A stretch of 64,000 bases of DNA from Spirochaetales bacterium (lineage in GTDB: Bacteria > Spirochaetota > Spirochaetia > Treponematales > Treponemataceae): the NCBI GenBank assembly GCA_029098225.1, contig JAQXNX010000014.1, forward strand, positions 1-64,000, in the 5' to 3' direction. This document shows positions 25,368-33,490 of the stretch, in pieces; the first letter of the stretch is position 1, and the number at the start of each line of letters is the position of its first letter. Made by a program: the position numbers and the translations under genes. Below the pieces are notes generated by a model. The model was not told the DNA's origin. It did not search any database and saw only the letters and a list, made by a program, of their open reading frames with translations.

Positions 25368-25895
25368 TTAACCTCGTTTTTTTGTGTTAGAAATATTTTT
25401 TGTTTTGATGATTTTAAATCCTGAAGATTTAAGAACTTCTTTTACAGCCCGAACTGCTCCGCCTGATTGCCCGCAAAGATAATTGAAAGGGAAGGGTGTT
25501 GTGCAGCTTGTAACAATTACCGCCTTTTTTCCTTTGTGCAGTGGAAGCGGAATTCCACTTTTGCTTTCTTTCATTAGGACATAGACAAGACGATCAAAAA
25601 GAGCTTTTAATTTACCGTTCATATTTCCCCAGTAAACAGGAGTTCCCGCAATAAGCATATCGCAGTTTTTAATTTCTTCTGCAAGCTTGTGTGCATCATC
25701 AGCTGGCAAAATGCAGTTCATTTTTGAACGGCATGCCATGCAGCCTTTGCAAAAATCAAAATTCAAATCAGAAATGTCTTTCCAGATAATCTGAGTGTTT
25801 TCATATTCCTTCTGGATTTTTTCTGTTTCAGCTTTTAAGGCTTTAACAACGTTTCCGTTTTTTCTCGGGCTTCCGTTCAATACAAGAATATTCAT
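25368..25895 (-). CDS. NADPH-dependent FMN reductase/flavodoxin-like protein
   Basis: A 175-residue flavodoxin-fold protein. The FMN phosphate loop is NGSPRKNGN at residues 6-14; CKGCMACRSKMNC near 48-60 is the cysteine pattern of iron-sulfur flavoprotein-like reductases; and GTPVYWGNMNGKLK follows. It overlaps the TetR gene by 4 bases (ATGA). Likely role is electron delivery to the DUF2271 protein or reduction of xenobiotics; the physiological substrate is not shown. Confidence 0.83.
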   Translation of the reverse strand: MNILVLNGSPRKNGNVVKALKAETEKIQKEYENTQIIWKDISDLNFDFCKGCMACRSKMNCILPADDAHKLAEEIKNCDMLIAGTPVYWGNMNGKLKALFDRLVYVLMKESKSGIPLPLHKGKKAVIVTSCTTPFPFNYLCGQSGGAVRAVKEVLKSSGFKIIKTKNISNTKKRG

Positions 25896-26494
25896 TTTTC
25901 ATCTCCCACAAAAATCGAATTAATCCATAGCTTTATAAAACGGTCTGTGTAAGCATTTCCTTTTTCCCAGTAATCCGGCTCGCTTTTCTTTAATAAGACA
26001 GATTCAATACAGCCCCAAAGTCCGGATACAAGAATGCTCACATCAAGGCGTGGGTTTGTAGATTTTGCCAGCCCCTGTTTGATGGCTTCTTTAAGAAGTT
26101 TTTCTCCGGTTCTGTTACAGACATAATACTCTTCAATAAGTTCTGGGCTTGCATCATCAGCAGATTTTATTCCCTGCATTACCAGGAGAGCACGACGCGG
26201 ATTTTCAAAGCACCAGTCGCGATAGGCTTCAATTGCATTTTGAATCTGGCGTTTTATAGTTTTTCCTTTTTGAGCTGATTCTGTAAGTCTGGTATTTAAT
26301 TGATAAAGACAATCAAGCGATATTTCCTGAAAGAGACGGTCTTTATCTTTGTAATAGTGATAGATATTTGTGGCTGTAATCTTACAGGTAGCCGCAATTT
26401 CACGCATACCAATCTGCTCAGGATTTTTTTGCATCAGAAGTTCCAGAGTCTTTTCTTTTATGATTGTTTTGATTTCAGTATTTGGTTTTCGCAT
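25892..26494 (-). CDS. TetR/AcrR-family repressor
   Basis: A 200-residue regulator with an N-terminal HTH (MREIAATCKITATNIYHYYKDKDRLF at about residues 25-50) and a helical ligand-binding domain containing a C-terminal WGCIESVLL segment. GAGG precedes the ATG. It is the first gene of a three-gene operon and a perfect palindrome overlaps its promoter, so it should repress its own operon until a ligand binds. Confidence 0.88.
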   Translation of the reverse strand: MRKPNTEIKTIIKEKTLELLMQKNPEQIGMREIAATCKITATNIYHYYKDKDRLFQEISLDCLYQLNTRLTESAQKGKTIKRQIQNAIEAYRDWCFENPRRALLVMQGIKSADDASPELIEEYYVCNRTGEKLLKEAIKQGLAKSTNPRLDVSILVSGLWGCIESVLLKKSEPDYWEKGNAYTDRFIKLWINSIFVGDEK

Positions 26495-26508
26495 TGCCGC
26501 CTCTCTTT

Positions 26509-26550
26509 ATATAACACTGTAAATATAACAGTGTTATATTATAAAGTCAA
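26509..26550 (-). promoter_or_regulatory. TetR operon promoter with overlapping operator
   Basis: On the minus strand TTGACT (26550-26545) and TATATT (26527-26522) are 17 bases apart. Perfect 12-base inverted arms (ATATAACACTGT at 26509-26520 and complement at 26528-26539) with a 7-base spacer lie across the -10 box and spacer. This is a textbook TetR-type operator position. Confidence 0.8.
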
Positions 26551-26608
26551 CAGTTATTTTCAGATTACATAGAAGCAAAGGTAACTGGAACGGTTCGAAT
26601 TTTTAGGA

Positions 26609-26774
26609 AGGAGGGGGAAGGCCTTCCCCTCGCTCGCACTACGTAGCTCGCTACCCCTTCTGCGGGGGACATCCCCTGCCTAAAATCGAAGAGCCGTTAA
26701 AAAAAATGCATCGCATTTTTTAGGCTCATCGAAAGAACGGCTCGAAACAACTGGTTGTTTCGCAACGCCCCCGA
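26609..26774 (-). repeat. GC-rich dispersed repeat A, copy 3, with internal insert
   Basis: Inverse orientation. The outer parts match the family (GGGGGAAGGCCTTCCCC at left, CGCAACGCCCCC at right, CTACCCCTTCTGCGGGGGA inside). Between about 26681 and 26760 sits an 80-base extra segment that contains nested inverted repeats (GAGCCGTT/AACGGCTC around AAAAAATGC/GCATTTTTT, and GAAACAAC/GTTGTTTC). The repeat ends a few bases before the broken TetR reading frame. It accounts for most of the gene-poor stretch 26495-27192. Confidence 0.8.
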
Positions 26775-26781
26775 AACGTAG

Positions 26782-27006
26782 GAACTCGCATCTGAAAATG
26801 GACTGGCTGCAGTTTCTATGAATCAGATTGCAGAAAAACTGGGAATTTCAAAACCGGCTTTATATAAACATTTTGAGTCGCGTGAAGAAATCATAATGTC
26901 ACAAAGAACAATTGATGTTGCGGCTACTGAAATCATGGTGATGGAAACTAAAGCTATGATAGATGCAACAAAAAAATTGTTTTATGCGCTGCAGGCAGCG
27001 GTTTAG
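26782..27006 (+). pseudogene. Truncated TetR-family regulator
   Basis: The frame encodes the HTH core of a TetR protein (ELASENGLAAVSMNQIAEKL, then SKPALYKHFESREEI) but no start region: the sequence just 5' is repeat copy 3. After the HTH the frame continues for about 30 unusual residues and stops, so the ligand domain is also missing. An internal ATG at 26818 exists, but the product would lack the first HTH helix. The stretch 27007-27131 after it shows no convincing gene. Confidence 0.7.
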
Positions 27007-27131
27007 TTCCAAGGGGATTCCTGGTAAATTTAAGAAGCATAAATTTTCTGTGAAGGATGATACATCAATAATAATTCCATTAAGAAAGATTTAGTAGTTT
27101 CAGCCTTTCTGTTTTATATACTTTTTCAGAA

Positions 27132-27148
27132 TTTACATACAATTTACA
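27132..27148 (+). promoter_or_regulatory. Pho-box-like direct repeat
   Basis: TTTACA-TACAA-TTTACA: two identical hexamers with an 11-base period, the arrangement and consensus (TT[ATC]ACA) known for PhoP boxes of Bacillus and for PhoB-type winged helices in general. A TATAAT follows at about 27159. It stands 45 bases before the Na/Pi transporter that itself carries a PhoB-type domain. Binding is inferred. Confidence 0.5.
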
Positions 27149-27192
27149 CAAAGTAACTATAATTTTTAATTTCTTACAGTTATATTAAAAAC

Positions 27193-29169
27193 ATGATAAC
27201 TGTATTAAGCCAGATTTTAGGATTTATTGGTTCTCTCTGCCTGCTTCTTTTTGGAATGGAGATGCTTTCAAACGGCATTCAAAAAGGAGCGGGAAATAGA
27301 CTTCAAACTTTGCTTCATAAGATTTCCGGGAACAGATTTACAGCGGTCCTCACAGGACTTGCGGTTACAGCAATAATTCAGTCATCCGGCGCAACTACTG
27401 TAATGGTGGTTAGTTTTGTAAATGCCGAGATTATAAGTCTGACACAGGCTATTGGAATTATTTTTGGCGCAAATATTGGTACAACCGTGACGGCCTGGAT
27501 TGTCTCTCTCTTTGGATTTTCATTTAGTATGGAAGCAGCGGCCATTCCTTTGTTTGGCTTTGGATTTATCCTTAAATATTTTAAGAAGCTTAAGATTCAC
27601 AATTTTTCTGATTGTTTTATGGGCTTTGCCCTTTTGTTCATGGCTCTGGGACTGCTTAAAACTTCCATGAATTTAAACCCCGAGTCCGTCAGCTTTTTAC
27701 AGAAATTTCAGGATTTGAATTTTGCAGGTCTTTTGCTTGGTGTTTTGATTGGCACTATTTTTACTGCTCTGATTCATTCTTCATCTGCTACAACCGCGAT
27801 TGTACTTACAATGTCTGCAAACGGTTCTCTGCCTTGGGAACTTGGAGCTGCAATGGTTTTAGGAAGCAATATTGGTTCAACTGTGGATGCAGTTATGTCA
27901 TCTTTTGGCGCAAGCGTGAATGCAAAACGAACTGCTGCTGTCCATGTGGCTTTTAATGTTACAGGAACTCTCCTGGCATTGATTTTCTTCCAGCCATTTT
28001 TAAATCTGATTGATTTTATTGTACCGGGGTTGCCGACTCAAAACATTACGAATCACATTGCCATGCTTCATACTGTCTTTAATATTTCTGCCACAATCCT
28101 TTTTCTTCCTTTTGTAAAGCAAATTGCTTCTATAACAGAAAAAGTGATTCATGAAAGCCAGAAAGAAAAAGATGCTCATTATAAAATTCCAATCATCCTT
28201 CCAAAAAATCATGTCAGTACAGACTTGTATGTTTTTCAGGTCCAGAAAGAAATCACAAAAATGGCCGGCCGCGTAATGGAGATGATGGACTATCTGAATC
28301 AGGGGCTTAATCAAAACAAAGAGTCTCTGGAGTCTTTGGCCGAAGAAATGAATTTTCAGGAAGAATATGTTGATGAGATGAATCATGAAATCTCATACTT
28401 TCTCCAAAAATGCTCCCGGCTTCCGACAGCAAATCATAATGACAGAAACAATTATGCAAATATGATTTCGGTTATTCAAAATCTTGAAGATTTAAGTGAT
28501 GAATGCTGTTCAATGATGCATTCACTGTGCAAGTTCAAAAAAGAAGCAGAGGAAGCTTCCCTGGAAAATCAGACAAAAGAATTAGTTGAATATTTTAATC
28601 AGGTTCATATTTTCTACGAACAGACTTGTACTTACATCGCTCTTGGGCTTTCTGAAATTGATAAAGTTCTTTTATCTGATGTGGAAGACAAAATCGACAG
28701 GACTAAGCGTGAACTTAAAAAAGTCAGCCGGAAGAGAATTGAAAACGGCAGCAATGTAAAGGCAGAACTTAATTATATGGATTTAGTCCGCAAGATTGAA
28801 AAAGCCGGCGACTGCATTTTTGGAGTAATTCAGGCAATTCAGCCAAATCCTGGTGACTCGCTTCTTGCTGCTGGTTCTGAAAAAAATCTGATTAGTGCCC
28901 AGAATGTAATCATCAATACAAAAAGCAGAAAGGCTTTTGTTTCAGGCAAAGAGGTTCAGCTTGCTGTAAAAGAATATGAACTGCTCGCCCTTCTTATGGA
29001 AAACAAAGGGCAGGTTGTTACCCGAGAGCAGCTTCTGGCATCTGTATGGAATTATGATAAAGAAATAGAAAGCCGCACTCTGGATGTTCATATCGGGCTT
29101 TTGCGTCAGAAATTAAATAACCAGAAACTGATTGAGACAGTTCGCGGAGTGGGCTACAGGATTCTTTAA
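27193..29169 (+). CDS. Na/Pi cotransporter-PhoU protein with C-terminal OmpR/PhoB winged helix
   Basis: A 658-residue three-part protein. Residues 1-315 are a Na+/phosphate symporter of the NptA/PNaS type with the two inverted QSSGATT (about 67) and HSSSATT (about 196) motifs and eight or so membrane segments. Residues about 345-545 are a helical PhoU-like domain. Residues 565-658 are a Trans_reg_C winged helix: TREQLLASVW, RTLDVHIGLLRQKL and the terminal TVRGVGYRIL. NptA-PhoU fusions are common; a DNA-binding tail is not. The frame is continuous. A Pho-box-like repeat lies upstream. The protein could take up phosphate and control genes from the membrane. Confidence 0.85.
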   Translation: MITVLSQILGFIGSLCLLLFGMEMLSNGIQKGAGNRLQTLLHKISGNRFTAVLTGLAVTAIIQSSGATTVMVVSFVNAEIISLTQAIGIIFGANIGTTVTAWIVSLFGFSFSMEAAAIPLFGFGFILKYFKKLKIHNFSDCFMGFALLFMALGLLKTSMNLNPESVSFLQKFQDLNFAGLLLGVLIGTIFTALIHSSSATTAIVLTMSANGSLPWELGAAMVLGSNIGSTVDAVMSSFGASVNAKRTAAVHVAFNVTGTLLALIFFQPFLNLIDFIVPGLPTQNITNHIAMLHTVFNISATILFLPFVKQIASITEKVIHESQKEKDAHYKIPIILPKNHVSTDLYVFQVQKEITKMAGRVMEMMDYLNQGLNQNKESLESLAEEMNFQEEYVDEMNHEISYFLQKCSRLPTANHNDRNNYANMISVIQNLEDLSDECCSMMHSLCKFKKEAEEASLENQTKELVEYFNQVHIFYEQTCTYIALGLSEIDKVLLSDVEDKIDRTKRELKKVSRKRIENGSNVKAELNYMDLVRKIEKAGDCIFGVIQAIQPNPGDSLLAAGSEKNLISAQNVIINTKSRKAFVSGKEVQLAVKEYELLALLMENKGQVVTREQLLASVWNYDKEIESRTLDVHIGLLRQKLNNQKLIETVRGVGYRIL

Positions 29170-29233
29170 TTCCAGGGACTCAGGAAGTAGTTGAAGAAAT
29201 CATTCTGGAACAGAAGAGAGCGTAAGTTAAATT

Positions 29234-29710
29234 TTACGACTCATTCACCAGCTTGCCTGTCATGTGCTCAATTTCAAGCTCAAGGCACTGAACGCGGGGG
29301 AGGGCGTTTGCCAGTTCTTTTTCAAGATATTCCTGGTCATCTGTGAATTTCTGAACCAGTTTTGTGCAGATCTGGCGGGTAAGGTCCGGATTGGTCACCA
29401 GGCGGATTTTTCCAAAGACTATTACACTGTTGATATTAAGTGCCCATTCGCCTTCTTTGCGGTAGCCCTGGTCATAAACGCAGAAGCTTGCCTTATCGTA
29501 ATTTTTTATGGCATCGATCTTGTGGCCTTCTTTTGCGCCGTGAAAATATATCTTGTTGTCTTCTTCGCTGTAAAGATGAGAAAGCGGAAGCCCGTAAGGG
29601 TAGCCATCATCGCCGAGGAGTGAAAGAACTCCGCGTTTTTCGTTTTTCAAAATCTCTTTGCATTCAGCTTCTGAAATCTGCTGCTTGAATCTTCTCATTT
29701 GTCTGAACAT
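29234..29710 (-). CDS. Pyridoxamine 5'-phosphate oxidase-like FMN-binding protein
   Basis: A 158-residue split-barrel protein. The start chosen is the ATG after AGGAG; a longer frame would overlap the upstream exporter gene. The segment GVLSLLGDDGYPYGLPLSH and the KIYFHGAKEGHK motif are typical of PNPOx-like/NimA-type flavoproteins. Members reduce nitro compounds or bind flavin or heme; the substrate is unknown. It lies 10 bases after the small exporter gene and shares its operon. Confidence 0.83.
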   Translation of the reverse strand: MFRQMRRFKQQISEAECKEILKNEKRGVLSLLGDDGYPYGLPLSHLYSEEDNKIYFHGAKEGHKIDAIKNYDKASFCVYDQGYRKEGEWALNINSVIVFGKIRLVTNPDLTRQICTKLVQKFTDDQEYLEKELANALPRVQCLELEIEHMTGKLVNES

Positions 29711-29720
29711 GTGCTTACTC

Positions 29721-30146
29721 CTATTTCTTATTAATAAAATACAATCCCACAAGACAGATTGCAACTCCCAGAACCTTGCTCCAGGTGATTGATTCATGAT
29801 AACCGATAAGGCCTACAAAAATCAAAATGACTGCCAGAGCCGCATTTGAAACTGTTGCCAGAGTACTGACTTTCCATCCAGCTTTGTAAGCAAAAATGAA
29901 GCCTACTTCAAGTCCGGTAATCACAATTCCAAGAACGATTGTAGCCCAGTTTGTGTGGGAAAATTCTTTGAGGATATTCCCGCCTTTTGTTGTGACAAAG
30001 AAAGCAGCAGCCGAAAAAAGCGTTGCCACAGCATAAGTGATTGTCATGCTGGCATAGGTGTTCATCTGCTCAGGGATTCCCTTTGCGCAAATCTGATAAA
30101 GTGTGTTTGAAAAAACAATGATTAAAAGCGGCCAGATGTAATTCAT
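29721..30146 (-). CDS. Small four-TM EamA/SMR-like exporter
   Basis: A 141-residue membrane protein with four hydrophobic segments, about half the size of a DMT transporter, like EamA half-proteins and small multidrug resistance proteins, which work as dimers. The final segment SKVLGVAICLVGLYFINKK is characteristic. AAGGAG precedes the ATG. It is the first gene of a two-gene operon with the PNPOx-like protein. Substrate unknown. Confidence 0.8.
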   Translation of the reverse strand: MNYIWPLLIIVFSNTLYQICAKGIPEQMNTYASMTITYAVATLFSAAAFFVTTKGGNILKEFSHTNWATIVLGIVITGLEVGFIFAYKAGWKVSTLATVSNAALAVILIFVGLIGYHESITWSKVLGVAICLVGLYFINKK

Positions 30147-30295
30147 GGGCTTCTCCTTATAGAAAAATTGCCCATCTTCATGCCAATTTATTGGCGGACC
30201 TACTGATGTGGCTGAATGTTATAGGGAAGCAAAAATCCCGGCACATTCCTACCCGGTGGCAGATAAGAGTATTATAGTGGAAATAAAAGAGATTG

Positions 30296-30664
30296 TCAGT
30301 TACCCTGACTCAGCAATTCCTTTGCTCTCTTTAAAACAGGAATCTCTCTATTTGCTACAAGTCTTCCTAGACTTGTGCATCTGCATTTTTCATATTCAGC
30401 TAAAGCATCTTCATATTTTAATTTTAGAGTAGAGGCAGAAGGGGAGTCTTCGACTGCTAAATCAAAATGCATTTTGTAATAATCTTCCAGCTCCATATTG
30501 AAGCTGCTGCCTTTTATGAAGTTGTCGCGGCCGTATTTGTTCAGACAGTACAAATTAACTTTTTCAAGGCCATGCTGATTAAGCCATTCGCGGGATGCGT
30601 CATATGCTCTTGAAGGGCGGCCTGTTTCGCAGAGACAGTCATCAAAATCAACGTAAATATTCAT
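30296..30664 (-). CDS. In-frame chimera of HAD-phosphatase and Nudix gene pieces
   Basis: A 122-residue frame (start at the second ATG) that begins MNIYVDFDDCLCET, then jumps to GRPSRAYDASREWLNQHGLE, continues to VEDSPSA, and ends STLKLKYEDALAEYEKCRC..LKRAKELL. The first two parts match the HAD protein at 34041-34649 with about 74 residues missing; the end matches the last 46 residues of the Nudix protein at 33491-34033. DNA similarity extends upstream through a shared TATAAT. It is a deletion derivative of a second HAD-Nudix operon that stayed in frame. HAD motif I remains but motif IV is lost, so activity is doubtful. Confidence 0.75.
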   Translation of the reverse strand: MNIYVDFDDCLCETGRPSRAYDASREWLNQHGLEKVNLYCLNKYGRDNFIKGSSFNMELEDYYKMHFDLAVEDSPSASTLKLKYEDALAEYEKCRCTSLGRLVANREIPVLKRAKELLSQGN

Positions 30665-30804
30665 ATACAAAATTATAACAGAAAACTATATTCAAAGCGA
30701 TGAATTAAAAAATAATTCTCTACAGATAGTTTATCATTAACCAGATTTATTTTTTCTTATAGATTAATGATACATGTTTTATTAAAGTGTGTTAAACTGT
30801 TTAT

Positions 30805-31662
30805 ATGAAAGATAAGGTACGACTTTTATTACGATTTCTTCTGGTTACTGCCGGGGCATTAATAATGGCAGTTAATCTTAATACCTTTGTGCATGCGGCG
30901 GGACTTTTGCCAGGTGGATTTACAGGAATTACTTTATTAATTCAGGAGGTTTTTGCAAAATATCTGAATATAAAAATTCCATTCGTACTTTTTTATTGGG
31001 GACTGAATATTGTGCCAGCCCTCATCTGTTTCCGTTATGTTGGGAAGCGATTTACCCTTCTTTCACTTTGGGCAATTGTTGCATCAGGTCTTTTTACAGA
31101 TTTAATTCCAGGCCTTGATGTTACAAACGACGTATTGCTCTGCTGTACTTTTGGTGGAATTATTAACGGTATTGCAATCAGTTTCTGTTTATTAGCCGGA
31201 GCTACCAGTGGAGGAACTGATTTCATTTCAATTTATGTTTCAGAAAAAACTGGTCGAAGTATCTGGAATTATATTTTGTTTTTCAATGTACTTGTTCTCG
31301 CAATTTTTGGTCTTTTGTTTGGTTGGAACAGAGCGCTTTATTCAATCATATTTCAGTATGTAAGCACTCAGATTCTCAATAATCTTTACAAGCGTTATCA
31401 AAAATCTACTATATTAATAATCTCTGATAAAACCGATGAAATGATTCATGTAATCCGCGATGTTACCGGGCATGATGCAACTCTTTTTACTGGAAAGGGC
31501 TGTTATCAGGGGGCGGAACGCAATATGCTTTATACCGTAGTTTCCTCAGATGAAGAAGACAAACTGATTCGTTCCATCAAAAAAACAGACCCATCTGCCT
31601 TTGTAAATATTCTGCAGACCAAAATGTTGAAAGGTAACTTTATCATGAAACGTCAGGACTAG
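30805..31662 (+). CDS. YitT-family membrane protein
   Basis: A 285-residue protein with five or six membrane segments (residues about 5-200) and a C-terminal DUF2179 soluble domain (about 205-285, KSTILIISDKTDEMIHVI then GKGCYQGAERNMLYTVV). Hallmarks are HAAGLLPGGFTG and GATSGGTDF. YitT-type proteins are widespread presumed transporters without a settled substrate. A stem with 8-base arms (30733-30740 and 30764-30771) lies upstream. Confidence 0.88.
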   Translation: MKDKVRLLLRFLLVTAGALIMAVNLNTFVHAAGLLPGGFTGITLLIQEVFAKYLNIKIPFVLFYWGLNIVPALICFRYVGKRFTLLSLWAIVASGLFTDLIPGLDVTNDVLLCCTFGGIINGIAISFCLLAGATSGGTDFISIYVSEKTGRSIWNYILFFNVLVLAIFGLLFGWNRALYSIIFQYVSTQILNNLYKRYQKSTILIISDKTDEMIHVIRDVTGHDATLFTGKGCYQGAERNMLYTVVSSDEEDKLIRSIKKTDPSAFVNILQTKMLKGNFIMKRQD

Positions 31663-31813
31663 ACAGAAGCAAGTCAACTACAAATTTCACCTCTTCATTA
31701 ATCAATCTTACCCCTTCAAAAATGCATCTTACCAAAAGCCCTCTTGTGCTCAGAATCATCTGCCCTTAATATGAAATCATAAAATGAATGCAGCAGAAAA
31801 GGAGACAGCTGAT

Positions 31814-33463
31814 ATGAAAATTCTTTTGATAAACGGAAGCCCAAAAGGCAAGAAGAGTAATTCCCTCAGACTGGCAGCGAGCTTTGTAGAAGGCGTAAAG
31901 TCAAAGGCCGAAGGACGGGGAGACCTGGTAACTGTGGATGAAGTTGAGGTTGCCTCATTAAAAATCTCTGCCTGCCGTGGCTGCTTTGCCTGCTGGAAAA
32001 ATACTCCGGGTCATTGCTGCATTAAAGATGATATGGCTGCAATCATTGAAAAGGAAATTGAAGCTGATTTAGTTGTATGGAGTTTTCCTCTTTATTATTT
32101 TAATGTTCCGGGCATTCTGAAAAATCTTATAGACCGTCAGTTGCCAATGAGCCTGCCTTTTATGAGTGAAAATACAAATGAAACAGGAAGTGGCGGGCAC
32201 GATGCCAGATATGATATGAAAAATATCCATCATGTTTTGATTTCTACCTGCGGTTTTTATTCGGCAAAAGGAAATTATGATTCTGTAACAAATATGTTTG
32301 ATCACTTTTTGGGTAAAGGAAATTACCAGACAATTTTCTGTGGTCAGGGAGAATTGTTCAGGGTAGATGAACTTTCTGACAGGATTAATCAGTATCTGGA
32401 AATTGTGAAAAAAGCCGGCTCTGAATATGCTGATGGAAAAATCTCTGATCAGGTTTTTAATCAACTTAGAACTTTGCTATATCCTAAAGATGTTTTTGAA
32501 AAGCTGGCAGATGCTGACTGGGGAATCAACAAAGAGACCGGTGAAAAAGAAGCGCAGGATCTTACCTTTACCCGCCAGATGGCAGCACTTTATAACAAAA
32601 ATTCTTTTAAGGGTAAAAACCGGGTTCTTGAGATGTGTTATACCGACACAGGTCACACCTATCAGATTCTTCTTACAAAAGAAGGCAGCCAGCTTTTTAC
32701 AGACGGAAGCCTAAAGGCAACAACAAGAGTGGAAACTCCTTTTGAAGTATGGGCAGCTATTTCCCGTGGAGAAATGGAAGGTGCAGAGGCCCTGGGGAAA
32801 AAGCTTTATTCCGTAACCGGTGATTTTTCTTTGATGATGGACTGGGACAAAATATTTGGCAGCGATGCGGTTGGCAGTGGGGAAGAGTATAATGATGATG
32901 GCGCTGGTGCAGGGAAGTCCGCCCTCAAAAATCCTTCGATGACAAGCATGCTGCTTCCATGGATTTCCTTCTGGGTAGCAGTTGCAATAAATCCTGTAAT
33001 CGGTTCAATCGCGGCGATGGCAGTTTGCGCACTTGTTCCATTCATCATGAGAAAGCATAAGCTGATTATCTGGGATCAGCTTTCGATTGCGGCAGTTGCA
33101 CTTTTATCTGCAGCAGCACATTTTACTGGTAAGGGAGATATGGCAACAAATGCGGGCTATCTGATTTTTGGACTTTTCTGGCTTGCATCCTGTTTTACAA
33201 AAGAGCCTCTTTGTGCGTCTTATGTAAAGTATAGCTATGGCGGAAGCAAGGCCGACAAGAATCCACTCTTTATGAATGCAAATTATATTCTGGCTGCCTG
33301 CTGGGGATGTCTTTATATTCTTACTGCGATCTGGACTTTCTTCTTAAGAAGAGCAGGCTTTGGAATTATTCTTCTTGTAGTGAATAATATGGTCCCACTT
33401 GCAATGGGACTTTTTACCGGCTGGTTTGTAAAGTGGTATCCGGCATGGAAGGCAAGGGGATAG
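31814..33463 (+). CDS. Flavodoxin-like/SCP2-like/membrane domain fusion protein
   Basis: A 549-residue protein. The start chosen is the ATG after AAGGAGA, giving MKILLINGSPKGKKSNS, an FMN-reductase phosphate loop. Residues 1-210 form the flavodoxin-like domain with CRGCFACW near 57. Residues about 250-365 resemble an SCP2 sterol-carrier-like domain (ATTRVETPFEVWAAISRGEMEG). Residues 385-549 contain about six membrane segments of a septation/intracellular-protein-like region. The combination suggests a membrane-tied flavin reductase acting on a hydrophobic substrate, which is inference. Confidence 0.75.
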   Translation: MKILLINGSPKGKKSNSLRLAASFVEGVKSKAEGRGDLVTVDEVEVASLKISACRGCFACWKNTPGHCCIKDDMAAIIEKEIEADLVVWSFPLYYFNVPGILKNLIDRQLPMSLPFMSENTNETGSGGHDARYDMKNIHHVLISTCGFYSAKGNYDSVTNMFDHFLGKGNYQTIFCGQGELFRVDELSDRINQYLEIVKKAGSEYADGKISDQVFNQLRTLLYPKDVFEKLADADWGINKETGEKEAQDLTFTRQMAALYNKNSFKGKNRVLEMCYTDTGHTYQILLTKEGSQLFTDGSLKATTRVETPFEVWAAISRGEMEGAEALGKKLYSVTGDFSLMMDWDKIFGSDAVGSGEEYNDDGAGAGKSALKNPSMTSMLLPWISFWVAVAINPVIGSIAAMAVCALVPFIMRKHKLIIWDQLSIAAVALLSAAAHFTGKGDMATNAGYLIFGLFWLASCFTKEPLCASYVKYSYGGSKADKNPLFMNANYILAACWGCLYILTAIWTFFLRRAGFGIILLVVNNMVPLAMGLFTGWFVKWYPAWKARG

Positions 33464-33490
33464 GCTGATAGCCTGACCCAAGGTGGGCAG

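Noticed and set aside
27007..27131. Continuation after the broken TetR frame (GIPGKFKKHKFSVKDD)
   Set aside because: The peptide faintly recalls antitoxin tails but has no start or partner; not supportable as a gene.
29170..29224. Short frame ending VVEEIILEQKRA after the transporter fusion
   Set aside because: It looks like the tail of a lost gene but is only about 17 codons long with no start; too little to annotate.
30160..30300. Coding-like frame (GGPTDVAECYREAK and following)
   Set aside because: The frame begins without a ribosome-binding site and runs antisense into the HAD-Nudix chimera; no family was recognised.
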